Source: CAMDBL01 sp964498125 | GTDB taxonomy: Bacteria > Pseudomonadota > Alphaproteobacteria > Rhizobiales > Hyphomicrobiaceae | Direction: 5' to 3' | Length of the DNA stretch: 51,623 bases | Assembly: GCA_964498125.1 (NCBI GenBank) | Contig: CAZCGE010000001.1 | Location: 1 to 51,623, forward strand | Shown here: one piece after another, positions 8,143-16,535 of the stretch | How the letters are laid out: every line of letters begins with the position of its first letter | Position numbering within the stretch: the stretch's first letter is position 1 | Made by a program: the position numbers and the translations under genes | The notes under the pieces: model-generated | Database searches by the model: none | What the model saw: the letters and a program-made list of their open reading frames with translations, nothing else | What the model was told of the DNA's origin: nothing

Positions 8143-9116
8143 CGTATCATCGCTTGCGCCGCCTCAACGATTTGCGCCGGCGTGACGCGGACCGCATCCT
8201 CCAGCGGCACTGAGTAGGGCACCGGCGTGCGCGGTGCCCCGAGCCGGCGGATCGGCGCCTTGAGCTTGGCGAACATGAATTCGCCGATCTCGGCGGCGAC
8301 CTCGGCGCCGAAACCGCCGACGCGCACCGCCTCCTGCGCGATCAGCAGGCGGCCCGTCTTCGCCACGGACGCCATCACAGCCTCGCGATCCCAGGGCCAC
8401 AGCGTGCGCAGGTCGATCAACTCGACGCTGACTTTCCTTTCGGCCAGCATCTGCGCCGCCTTGGCGCACTCGACCCCCATGCCCGCCCAGGTGACGATGG
8501 TGAGATCGGACCCGCTGCGCAGCACGGCCGCTTTGCCCAGCTCCATCGGGCCAGCGTCTGGGTCGACCGGACCCTTGGTGCCCCACAGCCCCTTGTGCTC
8601 GAGGTAGACGACGGGATCATCGCAACGGATCGCGGCCTTCAGCAGCCCGTGGTTGTCAGCCGGCGTCGAGGGCGTCACCACGACCAGGCCGGGGATGTGC
8701 ACCCACCAGGCTTCCGTCGATTGCGAGTGCTGGGCTGCCGTGCCGCCGCGCATGCCGATGGATTGGCGCACGACCACCGGCACGCGCGACTGGCCGTTGA
8801 ACATGTAGCGGTTCTTGGCGGCCTGGTTCACCAACTCGTCGGCGGCGCACATGCCGAAGTCCGCGAAGCGCAGCTCGACCACCGGTCGTGTGCCCGACAG
8901 CGCCGCACCGACGCCGGCGGCCATGATCATGTTCTCCGAGATCGGTGTGTCGACGATCCGATCCTTGCCGAAGATCGCCTGCAGGCCCTTGTACTGGCCG
9001 GCGAGGCCGCCCTCGGGGCCCAGGTCCTCGCCCAGAGCCCACACGCGGTGATCGCGCTCCATCTCCTGCTTCAGGGCCAGGAGGGCTGCCTCCGCATAGG
9101 TCATCTCGATAGTCAT
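8139..9116 (-). CDS. 2-oxoacid dehydrogenase E1 component, beta subunit
   Basis: This is the beta half of a thiamine-diphosphate-dependent E1 (pyruvate, branched-chain or acetoin dehydrogenase type), which decarboxylates a 2-oxoacid or cleaves acetoin. At 325 aa it is full length. Typical blocks are LGEDLGPEGG near residue 30, RIVDTPISE near 60 (with the active-site Glu), ELRFADFG, the GGTAAQHSQS histidine loop, and a transketolase C-terminal domain starting at LTIVTWAGMG. It starts four bases inside the E1 alpha gene (ATGA overlap), so the two are translationally coupled and form an alpha2-beta2 enzyme. No E2 acyltransferase or E3 gene is nearby. Confidence 0.92.
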   Translation of the reverse strand: MTIEMTYAEAALLALKQEMERDHRVWALGEDLGPEGGLAGQYKGLQAIFGKDRIVDTPISENMIMAAGVGAALSGTRPVVELRFADFGMCAADELVNQAAKNRYMFNGQSRVPVVVRQSIGMRGGTAAQHSQSTEAWWVHIPGLVVVTPSTPADNHGLLKAAIRCDDPVVYLEHKGLWGTKGPVDPDAGPMELGKAAVLRSGSDLTIVTWAGMGVECAKAAQMLAERKVSVELIDLRTLWPWDREAVMASVAKTGRLLIAQEAVRVGGFGAEVAAEIGEFMFAKLKAPIRRLGAPRTPVPYSVPLEDAVRVTPAQIVEAAQAMIR

Positions 9117-10099
9117 GTCGGGGCTCCCACGTCCTGCACCTCAGTGAGCGCGTCGCTGGCAACGGGCCATGGCGCCTTGCCGGCGTCCTCGACCGCGCGC
9201 GCAATCAATGCCACGGCGTCGGTCCGCGCCTTGTCCAGCTCTGTCCGCGGCACACCTTCGCCGGTGAGCCAGGCACCGCAGCGCTCGATCGGGTCACGGT
9301 CTTTCTGCTTCCAGCGATCGACCTCCGCCTGGGTGCGGTAGGAGCCGTTGTCGCGCATGTTGTGGGTGTGGTGACGATAGGTGACGGCGTGGATGTAGCC
9401 GGGGCCGCCGCCGCTGCGCAGGCGCGCGACCAGGCGCTCGGCTGCGGCATCGACCGCCAGCAGATCGTTGCCATCGACCTCTTCTCCTTCGATCGCGAAC
9501 GCCTTCATGCGCGCAACGAAGCCACCACCGGCGGTGAAGTCGGACGTTTTCGTGGTCGCCGCATAGCCGTTGTTCTCGCAGACGAACAGCATCGGCAGGC
9601 TGTAGATCTTGGCCCAGTTGAACGCTTCCATGATCGGGCCGCGGTTGACCGCGCCGTCCCCGAAGAAGGCCACGGCCACACGATCCTGCTTGAGGATCTT
9701 GATAGATTGCGCGGCTCCGACCGCGGTGGTGGCGCCATCGGCCACGACGCCGTTGGCGCCGAGCATGCCGATCGAGAAATCGGCGATGTGCATCGAGCCG
9801 CCCTTGCCGCCGCACGTGCCTGTCGTGCGTCCGAACAGCTCGGCCATCATTGCGAACGGATCGGCGCCCTTGGCGATGGTGTGGCCGTGCCCCCGGTGAT
9901 TGGAGCTGATATAGTCGTTCTGGCGCAGGTTGGCGCAGACGCCGACCGCGATCGCCTCCTGGCCGACGTATTGGTGCACCGAGCCGCGCACGTTGCCAGC
10001 GGTCCACTCGCGGCCCGCCGCTTCGTCGAACTCGCGGATCACGTGCATCGTTCTGAGCATGCCGAGCACGCGGGCGGCCCTATTGGATATCGCTGCCAT
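9113..10099 (-). CDS. 2-oxoacid/acetoin dehydrogenase E1 component, alpha subunit
   Basis: This is the alpha subunit of the same thiamine-diphosphate enzyme. The cofactor motif starts GDGAVNRGP and ends CENN about 30 residues later, as in all E1 alpha subunits. GGSMHIADFSIGMLGANGVV is the conserved loop before it, and YRHHTHNMRD near residue 250 resembles the phosphorylation-loop region. The 328-aa length is usual for the acetoin or pyruvate type. AAGGAGAG precedes the ATG. The gene begins three bases after the TctA stop, so it belongs to the transporter operon. This suggests that the imported compound, or its first product, is a 2-oxoacid or acetoin-like ketone (inference). Confidence 0.92.
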   Translation of the reverse strand: MAAISNRAARVLGMLRTMHVIREFDEAAGREWTAGNVRGSVHQYVGQEAIAVGVCANLRQNDYISSNHRGHGHTIAKGADPFAMMAELFGRTTGTCGGKGGSMHIADFSIGMLGANGVVADGATTAVGAAQSIKILKQDRVAVAFFGDGAVNRGPIMEAFNWAKIYSLPMLFVCENNGYAATTKTSDFTAGGGFVARMKAFAIEGEEVDGNDLLAVDAAAERLVARLRSGGGPGYIHAVTYRHHTHNMRDNGSYRTQAEVDRWKQKDRDPIERCGAWLTGEGVPRTELDKARTDAVALIARAVEDAGKAPWPVASDALTEVQDVGAPT

Positions 10100-10102
10100 G
10101 CG

Positions 10103-11605
10103 TCAACTCTCCTTGAAGGCTTCCTCGCGCGTCCGGCGGAAGGCCGGCAGCACGACGAGCAGCAACAGAATGAAGGCGAGGCTGAGTAGGGCCAGGCTGA
10201 CTGGCCGCTGCACGAACGTCATGGGATCGCCGCGCGACAGCACCAGCGCGCGGCGCAGGTTCTGCTCCATCATCGGCCCGAGCACGAAGCCGAGCAGCAG
10301 GGGAGCCGGCTCGCAGCCGAGCTTGTAGAGTACGAAGCCGATCAGCCCGAACATCAGCGTCAGCCAGACGTCGAAGGTCGAGTTCGAGGTGCCGTAGACG
10401 CCGATGCAGCTGACCACGATGATGATCGGGAACAGCAGCCGGTAGGGCACGTCGAGCAGTTTCACCCAGATGCCGATCAGCGGCAGGTTGATCACCAGCA
10501 GCATGACGTTGCCGATCCACATGCTGGCGATCAGCCCCCAGAACAGCTCGGGCTGCTTGACCAGGATCTGCGGCCCCGGCGTCAGCCCTTGCAACATCAT
10601 CGCCGCGATCATCAACGCCATCACGGCGTTGGAGGGCACGCCCAGCGTCAGCATCGGGATGAACGACGTCTGCGCAGCGGCATTGTTGGCAGCCTCCGGC
10701 GAGGCCACGCCTTCGACCGCGCCGGTGCCGAAGCGCTCGGGATACTTCGACAGCTTCTTTTCCAGCGCGTAGCCAGCGAACGAGGCCAGCGTGGCGCCGC
10801 CGCCCGGCAGAATGCCGAGCAACGAGCCGAGCCCGGTGCCGCGCAGCACGGCCGGAATGGCTTCGCGGATTTCCTGTCGCGTCGGCATCAGGCCGCCGAC
10901 GACGCCAGTCTTGATGTGTCCGACATTGCCGCGCTCGAGATTGGCGATCAGCTCGGCGATGCCGAACAGGCCCATGCCGACCGCAATGAAGCCGATGCCA
11001 TCCGACAGCGCCGGGAAGCCGAACGTGTAGCGCTGCACGCTGCTTTCGAGGTCCGTGCCGACCAGGCCGAAGAACAGCCCCAGCAGTACCATGGCGATGG
11101 CCTTGAGCAGCGAGCCCTGCGCCAGCACGACCGAACCGATCAGCCCCAGCGCCATCAGCGAAAAATATTCCGCCGCCCCGAACTGCAGCGCGGCCGCCGA
11201 CAGCGGCACGCTGGCGACCGCGACGAGAAAGGTCGCCACGGTGCCGGCGAAGAACGATCCCAGCGCCGCGATCGACAACGCTGCCCCCGCCCGCCCCTTC
11301 TGCGCCATCTGGTAGCCGTCGAGACAGGTGATGATCGAGGACGATTCGCCCGGCATCCTGGCGAGAATGGCCGTGGTCGAGCCGCCGTATTGGGCGCCGT
11401 AGAAGATGCCGGCCAGCATAATCAGGCTGCCGACCGGCGACAGCCCGAACGTCACCGGCAGCAGCAGCGAGATCGTCGTCAGCGGGCCGATGCCGGGCAG
11501 CACGCCGATCAGCGTGCCGAGCAGGGCGCCGATCAGGCACAGCAGCAGGTTCACCGGCGAGACGGCGACACTGAACCCGAGCGCCAGATTGTCGAGCAGT
11601 CCCAT
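10103..11605 (-). CDS. tctA: Tripartite tricarboxylate transporter, large permease (TctA)
   Basis: This is the large integral membrane subunit of a tripartite tricarboxylate transporter (TTT), a secondary importer driven by an ion gradient. The protein is 500 aa, as expected, with about 12 hydrophobic segments. Family motifs are GVLPGIGPLTTISLLLP near residue 40, FYGAQYGGSTTAILARMPGE near 70, and the repeat-like GILPGGGATLASF near 260, with SFIPMLTLGVPSNAVMA following. The ATG at 11605 (MGLLDNLALGF) is chosen over a longer frame whose first 89 codons are non-hydrophobic shadow sequence overlapping tctB. It lies 16 bases after tctB and three bases before the E1 alpha gene. Confidence 0.93.
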   Translation of the reverse strand: MGLLDNLALGFSVAVSPVNLLLCLIGALLGTLIGVLPGIGPLTTISLLLPVTFGLSPVGSLIMLAGIFYGAQYGGSTTAILARMPGESSSIITCLDGYQMAQKGRAGAALSIAALGSFFAGTVATFLVAVASVPLSAAALQFGAAEYFSLMALGLIGSVVLAQGSLLKAIAMVLLGLFFGLVGTDLESSVQRYTFGFPALSDGIGFIAVGMGLFGIAELIANLERGNVGHIKTGVVGGLMPTRQEIREAIPAVLRGTGLGSLLGILPGGGATLASFAGYALEKKLSKYPERFGTGAVEGVASPEAANNAAAQTSFIPMLTLGVPSNAVMALMIAAMMLQGLTPGPQILVKQPELFWGLIASMWIGNVMLLVINLPLIGIWVKLLDVPYRLLFPIIIVVSCIGVYGTSNSTFDVWLTLMFGLIGFVLYKLGCEPAPLLLGFVLGPMMEQNLRRALVLSRGDPMTFVQRPVSLALLSLAFILLLLVVLPAFRRTREEAFKES

Positions 11606-11621
11606 GTTCTGTTCGGATCTC

Positions 11622-12059
11622 TCAGGGCGGGAATACGCTGATCGGCAGCGACAGACCGTAGACGAACAAGGCCGCCGAGCCGGTCGCCAGCACGAAGGCC
11701 AGCACCAGCGTCTCGCGCAATCGGATATCGGCGCTGGCGAAGGCGGACAGCAGTGCCGTTGCCGCAACGGCGATGACCAGGCCGAACCGCTCGATCGACA
11801 GCGCGAAGATGGCGACGGCGGCGAGCACGAACAGTAGCGGTCGCAGCCGCCAGCGCCCGACCAGCTCGCCACTTTCGATGACGCCCTTGCCGGCGATCAC
11901 GGCCCCGAACCCGATTAGCCCCCAACACAACAGTGTCGGCAGATAGCCCGGTCCCATGCTGCGCGCGGCGCCGAACGCATACTCGGTGCCGAGCGCCAGT
12001 CCCGCGACGCCGAACGCGGCAAAGATCAGACCGGCGGCAATGTCCTGCTTGACCTGCAT
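11622..12059 (-). CDS. tctB: Tripartite tricarboxylate transporter, small permease (TctB)
   Basis: This is the small membrane subunit of the TTT importer. It is 145 aa with four hydrophobic stretches: around residues 8-30 (AAGLIFAAFGVAGLALG), 40-60, 72-95 and 105-140. The pattern GAARSMGPGYLPTLL after the first helix is typical of TctB. GGAG lies shortly before the ATG. It is 22 bases downstream of the tctC stop and 16 bases before tctA, the standard gene order. TctB sequences diverge widely, so identification rests on size, topology and position. Confidence 0.88.
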   Translation of the reverse strand: MQVKQDIAAGLIFAAFGVAGLALGTEYAFGAARSMGPGYLPTLLCWGLIGFGAVIAGKGVIESGELVGRWRLRPLLFVLAAVAIFALSIERFGLVIAVAATALLSAFASADIRLRETLVLAFVLATGSAALFVYGLSLPISVFPP

Positions 12060-12081
12060 CGGGGGCTCCGCCGTCTGGTCG

Positions 12082-13059
12082 CTACTTCGGCTCCACGCCG
12101 ACCAGCTTGATGATGGTCTCGGCCGCCTTGCGGTCCTTCTCCATGAACTCGGCGAAACCCTCGATCGTGGTCGGGCCGAACTGCAGGGCGTTGTTGTTCA
12201 TGTACTCCTGGTTCTTGGGGTCCTTGGCGGCTTTGTTGAAGGCCTCGTTCAGGCGCTTGATGATGGCGTCGGGCGTGCCGGCGGGCACGGCGATGCCGAG
12301 CCAGAAGCTGGACGGATAGATGCCGAAGCCGACTTCGTTGAACGTCTGGGCCTGAGGGAAGATCGCGATGCGCTCCTTGGAGCTGACGGCGAGCAGCTTG
12401 GCGTCGCCTTGCTTGAACATGTCGGTCAGCGTGCCGACGCCGACGATGGTCAGCTGCACCTCGTCGGACATCAGCGCCACCTGGATCTGGCTACCGCCGC
12501 CGTAGGCGACGCCGGCAATGTCGGTGCCCCATTCCTTGTTGAGCCACTGGCGGAACAGGTCGGCCGAGGAGCCGGGCCCAAGCGTCGCGAAATTGAGCTT
12601 GCCCTTGTTCTTGAGGGCATAGTCCTTCAGCTCGGCAACGGTATTGGCCGGCAGCTTCTTCGAGCCGGTGAAGCCCTGCACCGCGGAGAGATGGAAGTAG
12701 ACCGGCTTGAAGTCCTTGATCGGATCGTAGGGCAGCTTCTTGAACACGTACGGATTGAAGGAGTGCGTGCTGATGTTGATCGAGCAGAACGTGTGCCCAT
12801 CGGGCGGGGCATGCGCGCACAGGTCGGTGGCCAGCTGGTAGGTGGCGCCGGGTCGGTTGTCGATCAGCACCGGCTGGCCGAGCTCGGCCTCCAGCGCCTT
12901 GCCGATCAGCCGCGAGGCGACGTCGATGATGCCGCCGCCGCCGGTCGGCACCAGGAAACGTAGCGGCTTGGTCGGGTAGGTCTGTGCGGCTGTCGGGGGT
13001 GCACTTGCAAGAGATGCAATGCTCACTAGGGCCGCAGCCAAAAGCGCAGAGTACTTCAT
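12082..13059 (-). CDS. tctC: Tripartite tricarboxylate transporter, periplasmic receptor (TctC/Bug family)
   Basis: This is an extracytoplasmic solute receptor of the Bug family. Residues 1-25 form a signal peptide (SALLAAALVSIASLASA, then PTAAQTYP). The mature start TYPTKPLRFLVPTGGGGIIDVASR is the Bug hallmark; the GGG loop binds carboxylate ligands through main-chain contacts. The motif VLIDNRPGATYQLATDL near residue 65 is also typical. The 325-aa length is normal. GGGGAG lies six bases before the ATG. It is the first gene of the minus-strand run tctC-tctB-tctA-E1 alpha-E1 beta. Bug ligands vary widely (citrate, aromatic acids, amino acids), so the substrate is undetermined. Confidence 0.94.
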   Translation of the reverse strand: MKYSALLAAALVSIASLASAPPTAAQTYPTKPLRFLVPTGGGGIIDVASRLIGKALEAELGQPVLIDNRPGATYQLATDLCAHAPPDGHTFCSINISTHSFNPYVFKKLPYDPIKDFKPVYFHLSAVQGFTGSKKLPANTVAELKDYALKNKGKLNFATLGPGSSADLFRQWLNKEWGTDIAGVAYGGGSQIQVALMSDEVQLTIVGVGTLTDMFKQGDAKLLAVSSKERIAIFPQAQTFNEVGFGIYPSSFWLGIAVPAGTPDAIIKRLNEAFNKAAKDPKNQEYMNNNALQFGPTTIEGFAEFMEKDRKAAETIIKLVGVEPK

Positions 13060-13148
13060 GCTTCACTCCCCGGATTTTGCAGGTCTTGTTTCTCTAGACT
13101 TATGGGCTGCATACTCCGGTTAGGGAAGCCGCCGCGTCAAGGGCCAAG

Positions 13149-13392
13149 TCAGTTTACCCCGTGTGGTGCGGTCGTCTGCACCGGCGTCGCGCCGGCAAGT
13201 TCCAGCCACTTCAGGTTCAGGCAGGCGCCGGATATCTTGCGGTCCTTGAGATCGGAGACCGCGTTCAATTCGAATGTGGGCAGGATGTTGTATCCGGTGT
13301 CGAAGTAGACGTGCTCGATCGGCACGCCGAGGTGGGCTGCCAGCGCGCACCTTCCACGCATGCGGCGAGTTCGGAAAGCCGCAGAGCTTCAT
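13149..13392 (-). pseudogene. Chimeric relic: glutathione S-transferase start joined to a TRAP receptor fragment
   Basis: From an ATG at 13392 with a GAGGAG site, the frame reads MKLCGFPNSPHAWKVR, the start of a GST thioredoxin-like domain. The GST pattern then continues in another frame as ALAAHLGVPIEHVYFD, consistent with loss of two bases in a CGCGCG run. Without a junction spacer it becomes TGYNILPTFELNAVSDLKDR and onward, which aligns with residues 159-200 of the DctP-type receptor at 5410 (26 of 42 positions identical by my count). It ends at a stop at 13149. Neither half is complete, so this is a scar of deletion and recombination and not a working gene. It lies immediately upstream of tctC. 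Confidence 0.75.
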
Positions 13393-13629
13393 GTTGCATC
13401 GCTCCTCATGCTGCAGCATCTTTGGAGTTTTCGGCAGCGCGGCCTACAGCAAAGCTGAAATCAACGTCTTGCAATCCTGGGGCCGCTGCCAAAGCCAATT
13501 GAGGGCTGTGTTTTCCCGGCTCCGAGACAAGCAGTTCGGGCATCAGCAATGCAAATCCAGTCCTTGGAACATCCGATCGCGTGTTTTAACATGCTGCTCG
13601 ACCGATCAGCCCTGCTACGAAAAGACAAC

Positions 13630-15261
13630 ATGCATACTACCGCTCCGAGCCCAGACCACGCGACTGGCGCGCGCCGCCCCGATTTTGATGCCATTGTCGT
13701 CGGTGCCGGATTTGCTGGCATGTATGCACTTCACCGTTTGCGCGGCATGGGTCTCAATGTTCGCGTGATCGAAGCCGCCAGTGGCGTCGGCGGCACCTGG
13801 TACTGGAATCGCTATCCAGGCGCGCGCTGCGATACTGAGAGCATGTTCTATTCCTATTCGTTCTCGGAGGAGTTGCAGCAGGAGTGGATCTGGACCGAGC
13901 GTTACGCCACCCAGGCGGAGATCGAGGCTTACGCCAATCACGTCGCCGACCGCTTTGATCTGCGCCGCGACATGAAGTTCGAGACGCGGGTGACGGCCGC
14001 CACGTTCGACGAGGCGGAGCGACACTGGCGTGTCGCCACCAGCGACGGCGAGGTCGCCACGACGCGCTTTCTGATCATGGCGACCGGTAGCCTGTCGCAG
14101 CCGAAGATGCCCGAGATCGAAGGGGTCGAAACCTTCGCCGGTCCGATCTATCATACCGGCCGCTGGCCGCTCGAGGACGTCGACCTTGCCGGCAAGCGCG
14201 TCGGCGTTATCGGGACCGGATCGTCCGGCATCCAGTCGATTCCGATCATTGCCAGGGCGGCAAGCCACCTGACGGTGTTCCAGCGCACGCCGAACTACTC
14301 GATTCCAGCCTGGAACGCGCCGCTCAACGCCGATGCTGTGAGTGCCGTCAAGGCCAATTACGCCGAGCTCAGAGCCAAGCAACGCGAGACCTACACACAC
14401 AATATCTTCCCACCGGGCAAGCCCTCTGCCATCGCCGATCCGGCCGAGGTTCGCGAGCGCGAGTATGAGGCGCGCTGGCGCTGGGGCGGATTCGGATTTC
14501 TCGCCGCCTACGAGGACTTGCATTTCAACGATGCCTCCAACGAGACGGCAGCCGAGTTCGCCCGCGCAAAGGTCCGCAGCATCGTGCGCAATGCCGTGAT
14601 CGCCGAGAAGCTCTGTCCAACCTTCGCATTCGGCTGCAAGCGACTGTGCGTCGACACTGACTATTTCGAGACTTTCAATCGCGAGAATGTGTCGTTGATC
14701 GACGTTACCGAGACGCCGATCGAGCGAATCGTGCCTGCAGGCGCGCAGGTCGGCGGGCGGTTGATTGCGCTCGATGTCCTCGTCTGTGCCACCGGCTACG
14801 ACGCCATGACCGGCGCCCTGCTCGCCATCGACATCCGCAACGGCGCCGGCGAGACACTTCGCGACAAGTGGCTAGATGGCCCGCGCGCCTACCTCGGTCT
14901 CGCCATGGCCGGTTTCCAGAACCTGTTCGCCATCACAGGGCCCGGCAGCCCCTCGGTGTTGACCAACATGGTGCTGTCCATCGAGCAGCACGTCGACTAC
15001 ATCGCCGACTGCGTGGCCTTCATGCGCAAGCGCGGTTTGGTGCGGATCGAGCCTGACGCGGGCGCTGAAGAGCAGTGGGTGGCCCATGTCGCGGACGTGG
15101 CGGGGGGGTCATTGAGACCCTCCTGCAATTCCTGGTACGTCGGTGCCAATGTGCCAGGCAAGCCACGCGTGTTCATGCCGTACTTCGGCGGCGTCCCGGC
15201 CTATCGCCGTAAATGCGAAGACGTCGCAGCGAAGGGGTATGCGGGGTTTCAGTTGTCCTGA
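13630..15261 (+). CDS. Type I Baeyer-Villiger monooxygenase
   Basis: This FAD- and NADPH-dependent enzyme inserts an oxygen next to a ketone to give an ester or lactone. The first dinucleotide motif is VVGAGFAGMY near residue 25, followed by GVGGTWYWNRYPGARCD. The type I fingerprint FxGxxxHxxxW is perfect: FAGPIYHTGRWP at 169-180. The second Rossmann motif is VIGTGSSGIQ and the late motif is DVLVCATGYD. The 543-aa length fits cyclohexanone- or phenylacetone-monooxygenase relatives. The ATG at 13630 (MHTTAPSP) is preferred because the fold starts 20 residues later; in-frame ATGs at 13591 and 13549 are possible. It stands alone on the plus strand, converging with the M20 amidase gene 16 bases away. 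The esterase-like protein at 17977 could hydrolyse its product (inference). Confidence 0.93.
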   Translation: MHTTAPSPDHATGARRPDFDAIVVGAGFAGMYALHRLRGMGLNVRVIEAASGVGGTWYWNRYPGARCDTESMFYSYSFSEELQQEWIWTERYATQAEIEAYANHVADRFDLRRDMKFETRVTAATFDEAERHWRVATSDGEVATTRFLIMATGSLSQPKMPEIEGVETFAGPIYHTGRWPLEDVDLAGKRVGVIGTGSSGIQSIPIIARAASHLTVFQRTPNYSIPAWNAPLNADAVSAVKANYAELRAKQRETYTHNIFPPGKPSAIADPAEVREREYEARWRWGGFGFLAAYEDLHFNDASNETAAEFARAKVRSIVRNAVIAEKLCPTFAFGCKRLCVDTDYFETFNRENVSLIDVTETPIERIVPAGAQVGGRLIALDVLVCATGYDAMTGALLAIDIRNGAGETLRDKWLDGPRAYLGLAMAGFQNLFAITGPGSPSVLTNMVLSIEQHVDYIADCVAFMRKRGLVRIEPDAGAEEQWVAHVADVAGGSLRPSCNSWYVGANVPGKPRVFMPYFGGVPAYRRKCEDVAAKGYAGFQLS

Positions 15262-15277
15262 CAAATAACGGTTGGTC

Positions 15278-16513
15278 CTAATAGGCCAGCTTTTTCAATC
15301 CGGCCGCCAGCACCTTGATGCCGGCGACCATGTCATCGACCGAGGAGAATTCCTCCGGCGTGTGACTGCGACCGTCCTTGCTGCGCACGAATACCATGGC
15401 GACCTTGGCAATCTCCGCCATCTGCTGGGTGTCATGCGCAGCGCCGCTGGCCATGGTCATGAATGGCACGCCCTGCTCGGCCGCCCCGTCCTTCAACGCA
15501 CAAAGGATATCGGGATCACTGAGACAGGGGTCGTGGTCGGCGGGTACGCGCCAGTCGATTTCGAGATTGCGGCGGCCGGCTACCTCCCGCATCAGGCTCT
15601 CGATCGTGCCGAGCAGGCGATGATGCGACGCGGTTTGCGTATGGCGGGCGTCGATCGTGAATTCGACCTTGCCAGGAATGATAGTCGGCTGATTTGGATC
15701 GACCAGGATCTGACCGACCGTGGCGACGTACGGCCGGCCGAGCCGGTGGGTCGTGTCCATGACGCTGCCGGCGATTTCGGCAAATCCCGCCATCGGGTCA
15801 CGGCGCATATCCATCGGGAAAGCGCCGGCGTGATTGGCGACACCCGTCAGTGTCACGCGGTAGAGCCGAAACCCCGTGATACCGCTGACGATGGCGACCG
15901 GCAGCCCTGCTTGCTCGAGCACGGGTCCCTGCTCGATGTGCAGCTCAAGGAACGCCTCGATGTCGGAGCGCTTCGCCTCGCCGCAGAGATCGGGATCGAG
16001 GCCGATGGCGCGCATGGCGCCGGCGATGCTTTCGCCCTCGGCATTCGTGATGCGATCGGGATCGCCCGACTTGATGTTGCCGATGATGGCGCGCGAGCCC
16101 CAGAAATTGGCGGCGAACCGGCTCGACTCCTCCTCGCACAGCGCGACCACCTCTAGCGTTTGTCGCGGCTGCCCGAATTGCTCCTTCAACGCGCGCACGG
16201 CGATCAAGGCACCGATGGCTCCCAGTGCGCCATCGTAACGGCCGCCCGGCTTTTGCGAGTCTATATGGGAGCCGGTCACGATGCTCTTGCCACCGGCGCG
16301 CCCTGGGAGCTTGCCCCAGACGTTGCCGACGGTGTCTTGGCGCACATCGAGCCCGGCGTCCCGGCACCAAGTGACGAACTGGTCGCGAGCTGCCACCCAC
16401 TCCGGCGTATACACCGGCCGCCAGACCCCAGTCTCGCCCCAAGCCCCAAACCGCGCCAGTTCCATGATGGAGCGCTCGACCAAGCCGGCGTCGATGTGGA
16501 TGTTGCTTGTCAT
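15278..16513 (-). CDS. M20-family Zn-dependent amidase/carbamoylase (allantoate or N-carbamoyl-L-amino acid hydrolase type)
   Basis: This is a metallo-hydrolase of the M20 family, hydantoinase/carbamoylase branch, which cleaves N-carbamoyl or ureido amide bonds. Metal ligands are visible in TGSHIDSQKPGGRYDGALG (His and Asp), EEESSRF (Glu pair), ELHIEQGP (His) and SGAAHDTQQMA (His near the C-terminus). The dimerisation lid lies between GITGFRLYRVTLTGVANHAGAFPM and TIIPGKVEFTIDARH. The ATG at 16513 (MTSNIHID) has CGGAG upstream; a 35-codon extension does not look like protein. The 411-aa length is normal for the branch. It is followed upstream by an amidase gene 22 bases away, so the two are probably one transcript. 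Confidence 0.92.
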   Translation of the reverse strand: MTSNIHIDAGLVERSIMELARFGAWGETGVWRPVYTPEWVAARDQFVTWCRDAGLDVRQDTVGNVWGKLPGRAGGKSIVTGSHIDSQKPGGRYDGALGAIGALIAVRALKEQFGQPRQTLEVVALCEEESSRFAANFWGSRAIIGNIKSGDPDRITNAEGESIAGAMRAIGLDPDLCGEAKRSDIEAFLELHIEQGPVLEQAGLPVAIVSGITGFRLYRVTLTGVANHAGAFPMDMRRDPMAGFAEIAGSVMDTTHRLGRPYVATVGQILVDPNQPTIIPGKVEFTIDARHTQTASHHRLLGTIESLMREVAGRRNLEIDWRVPADHDPCLSDPDILCALKDGAAEQGVPFMTMASGAAHDTQQMAEIAKVAMVFVRSKDGRSHTPEEFSSVDDMVAGIKVLAAGLKKLAY

Positions 16514-16535
16514 GGGCGGCTCCGAGTGGTGAACG

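Noticed and set aside
10080..11540. 486-codon minus-strand frame within tctA
   Set aside because: Same strand but different frame from TctA; the true frame has all TctA helices and motifs.
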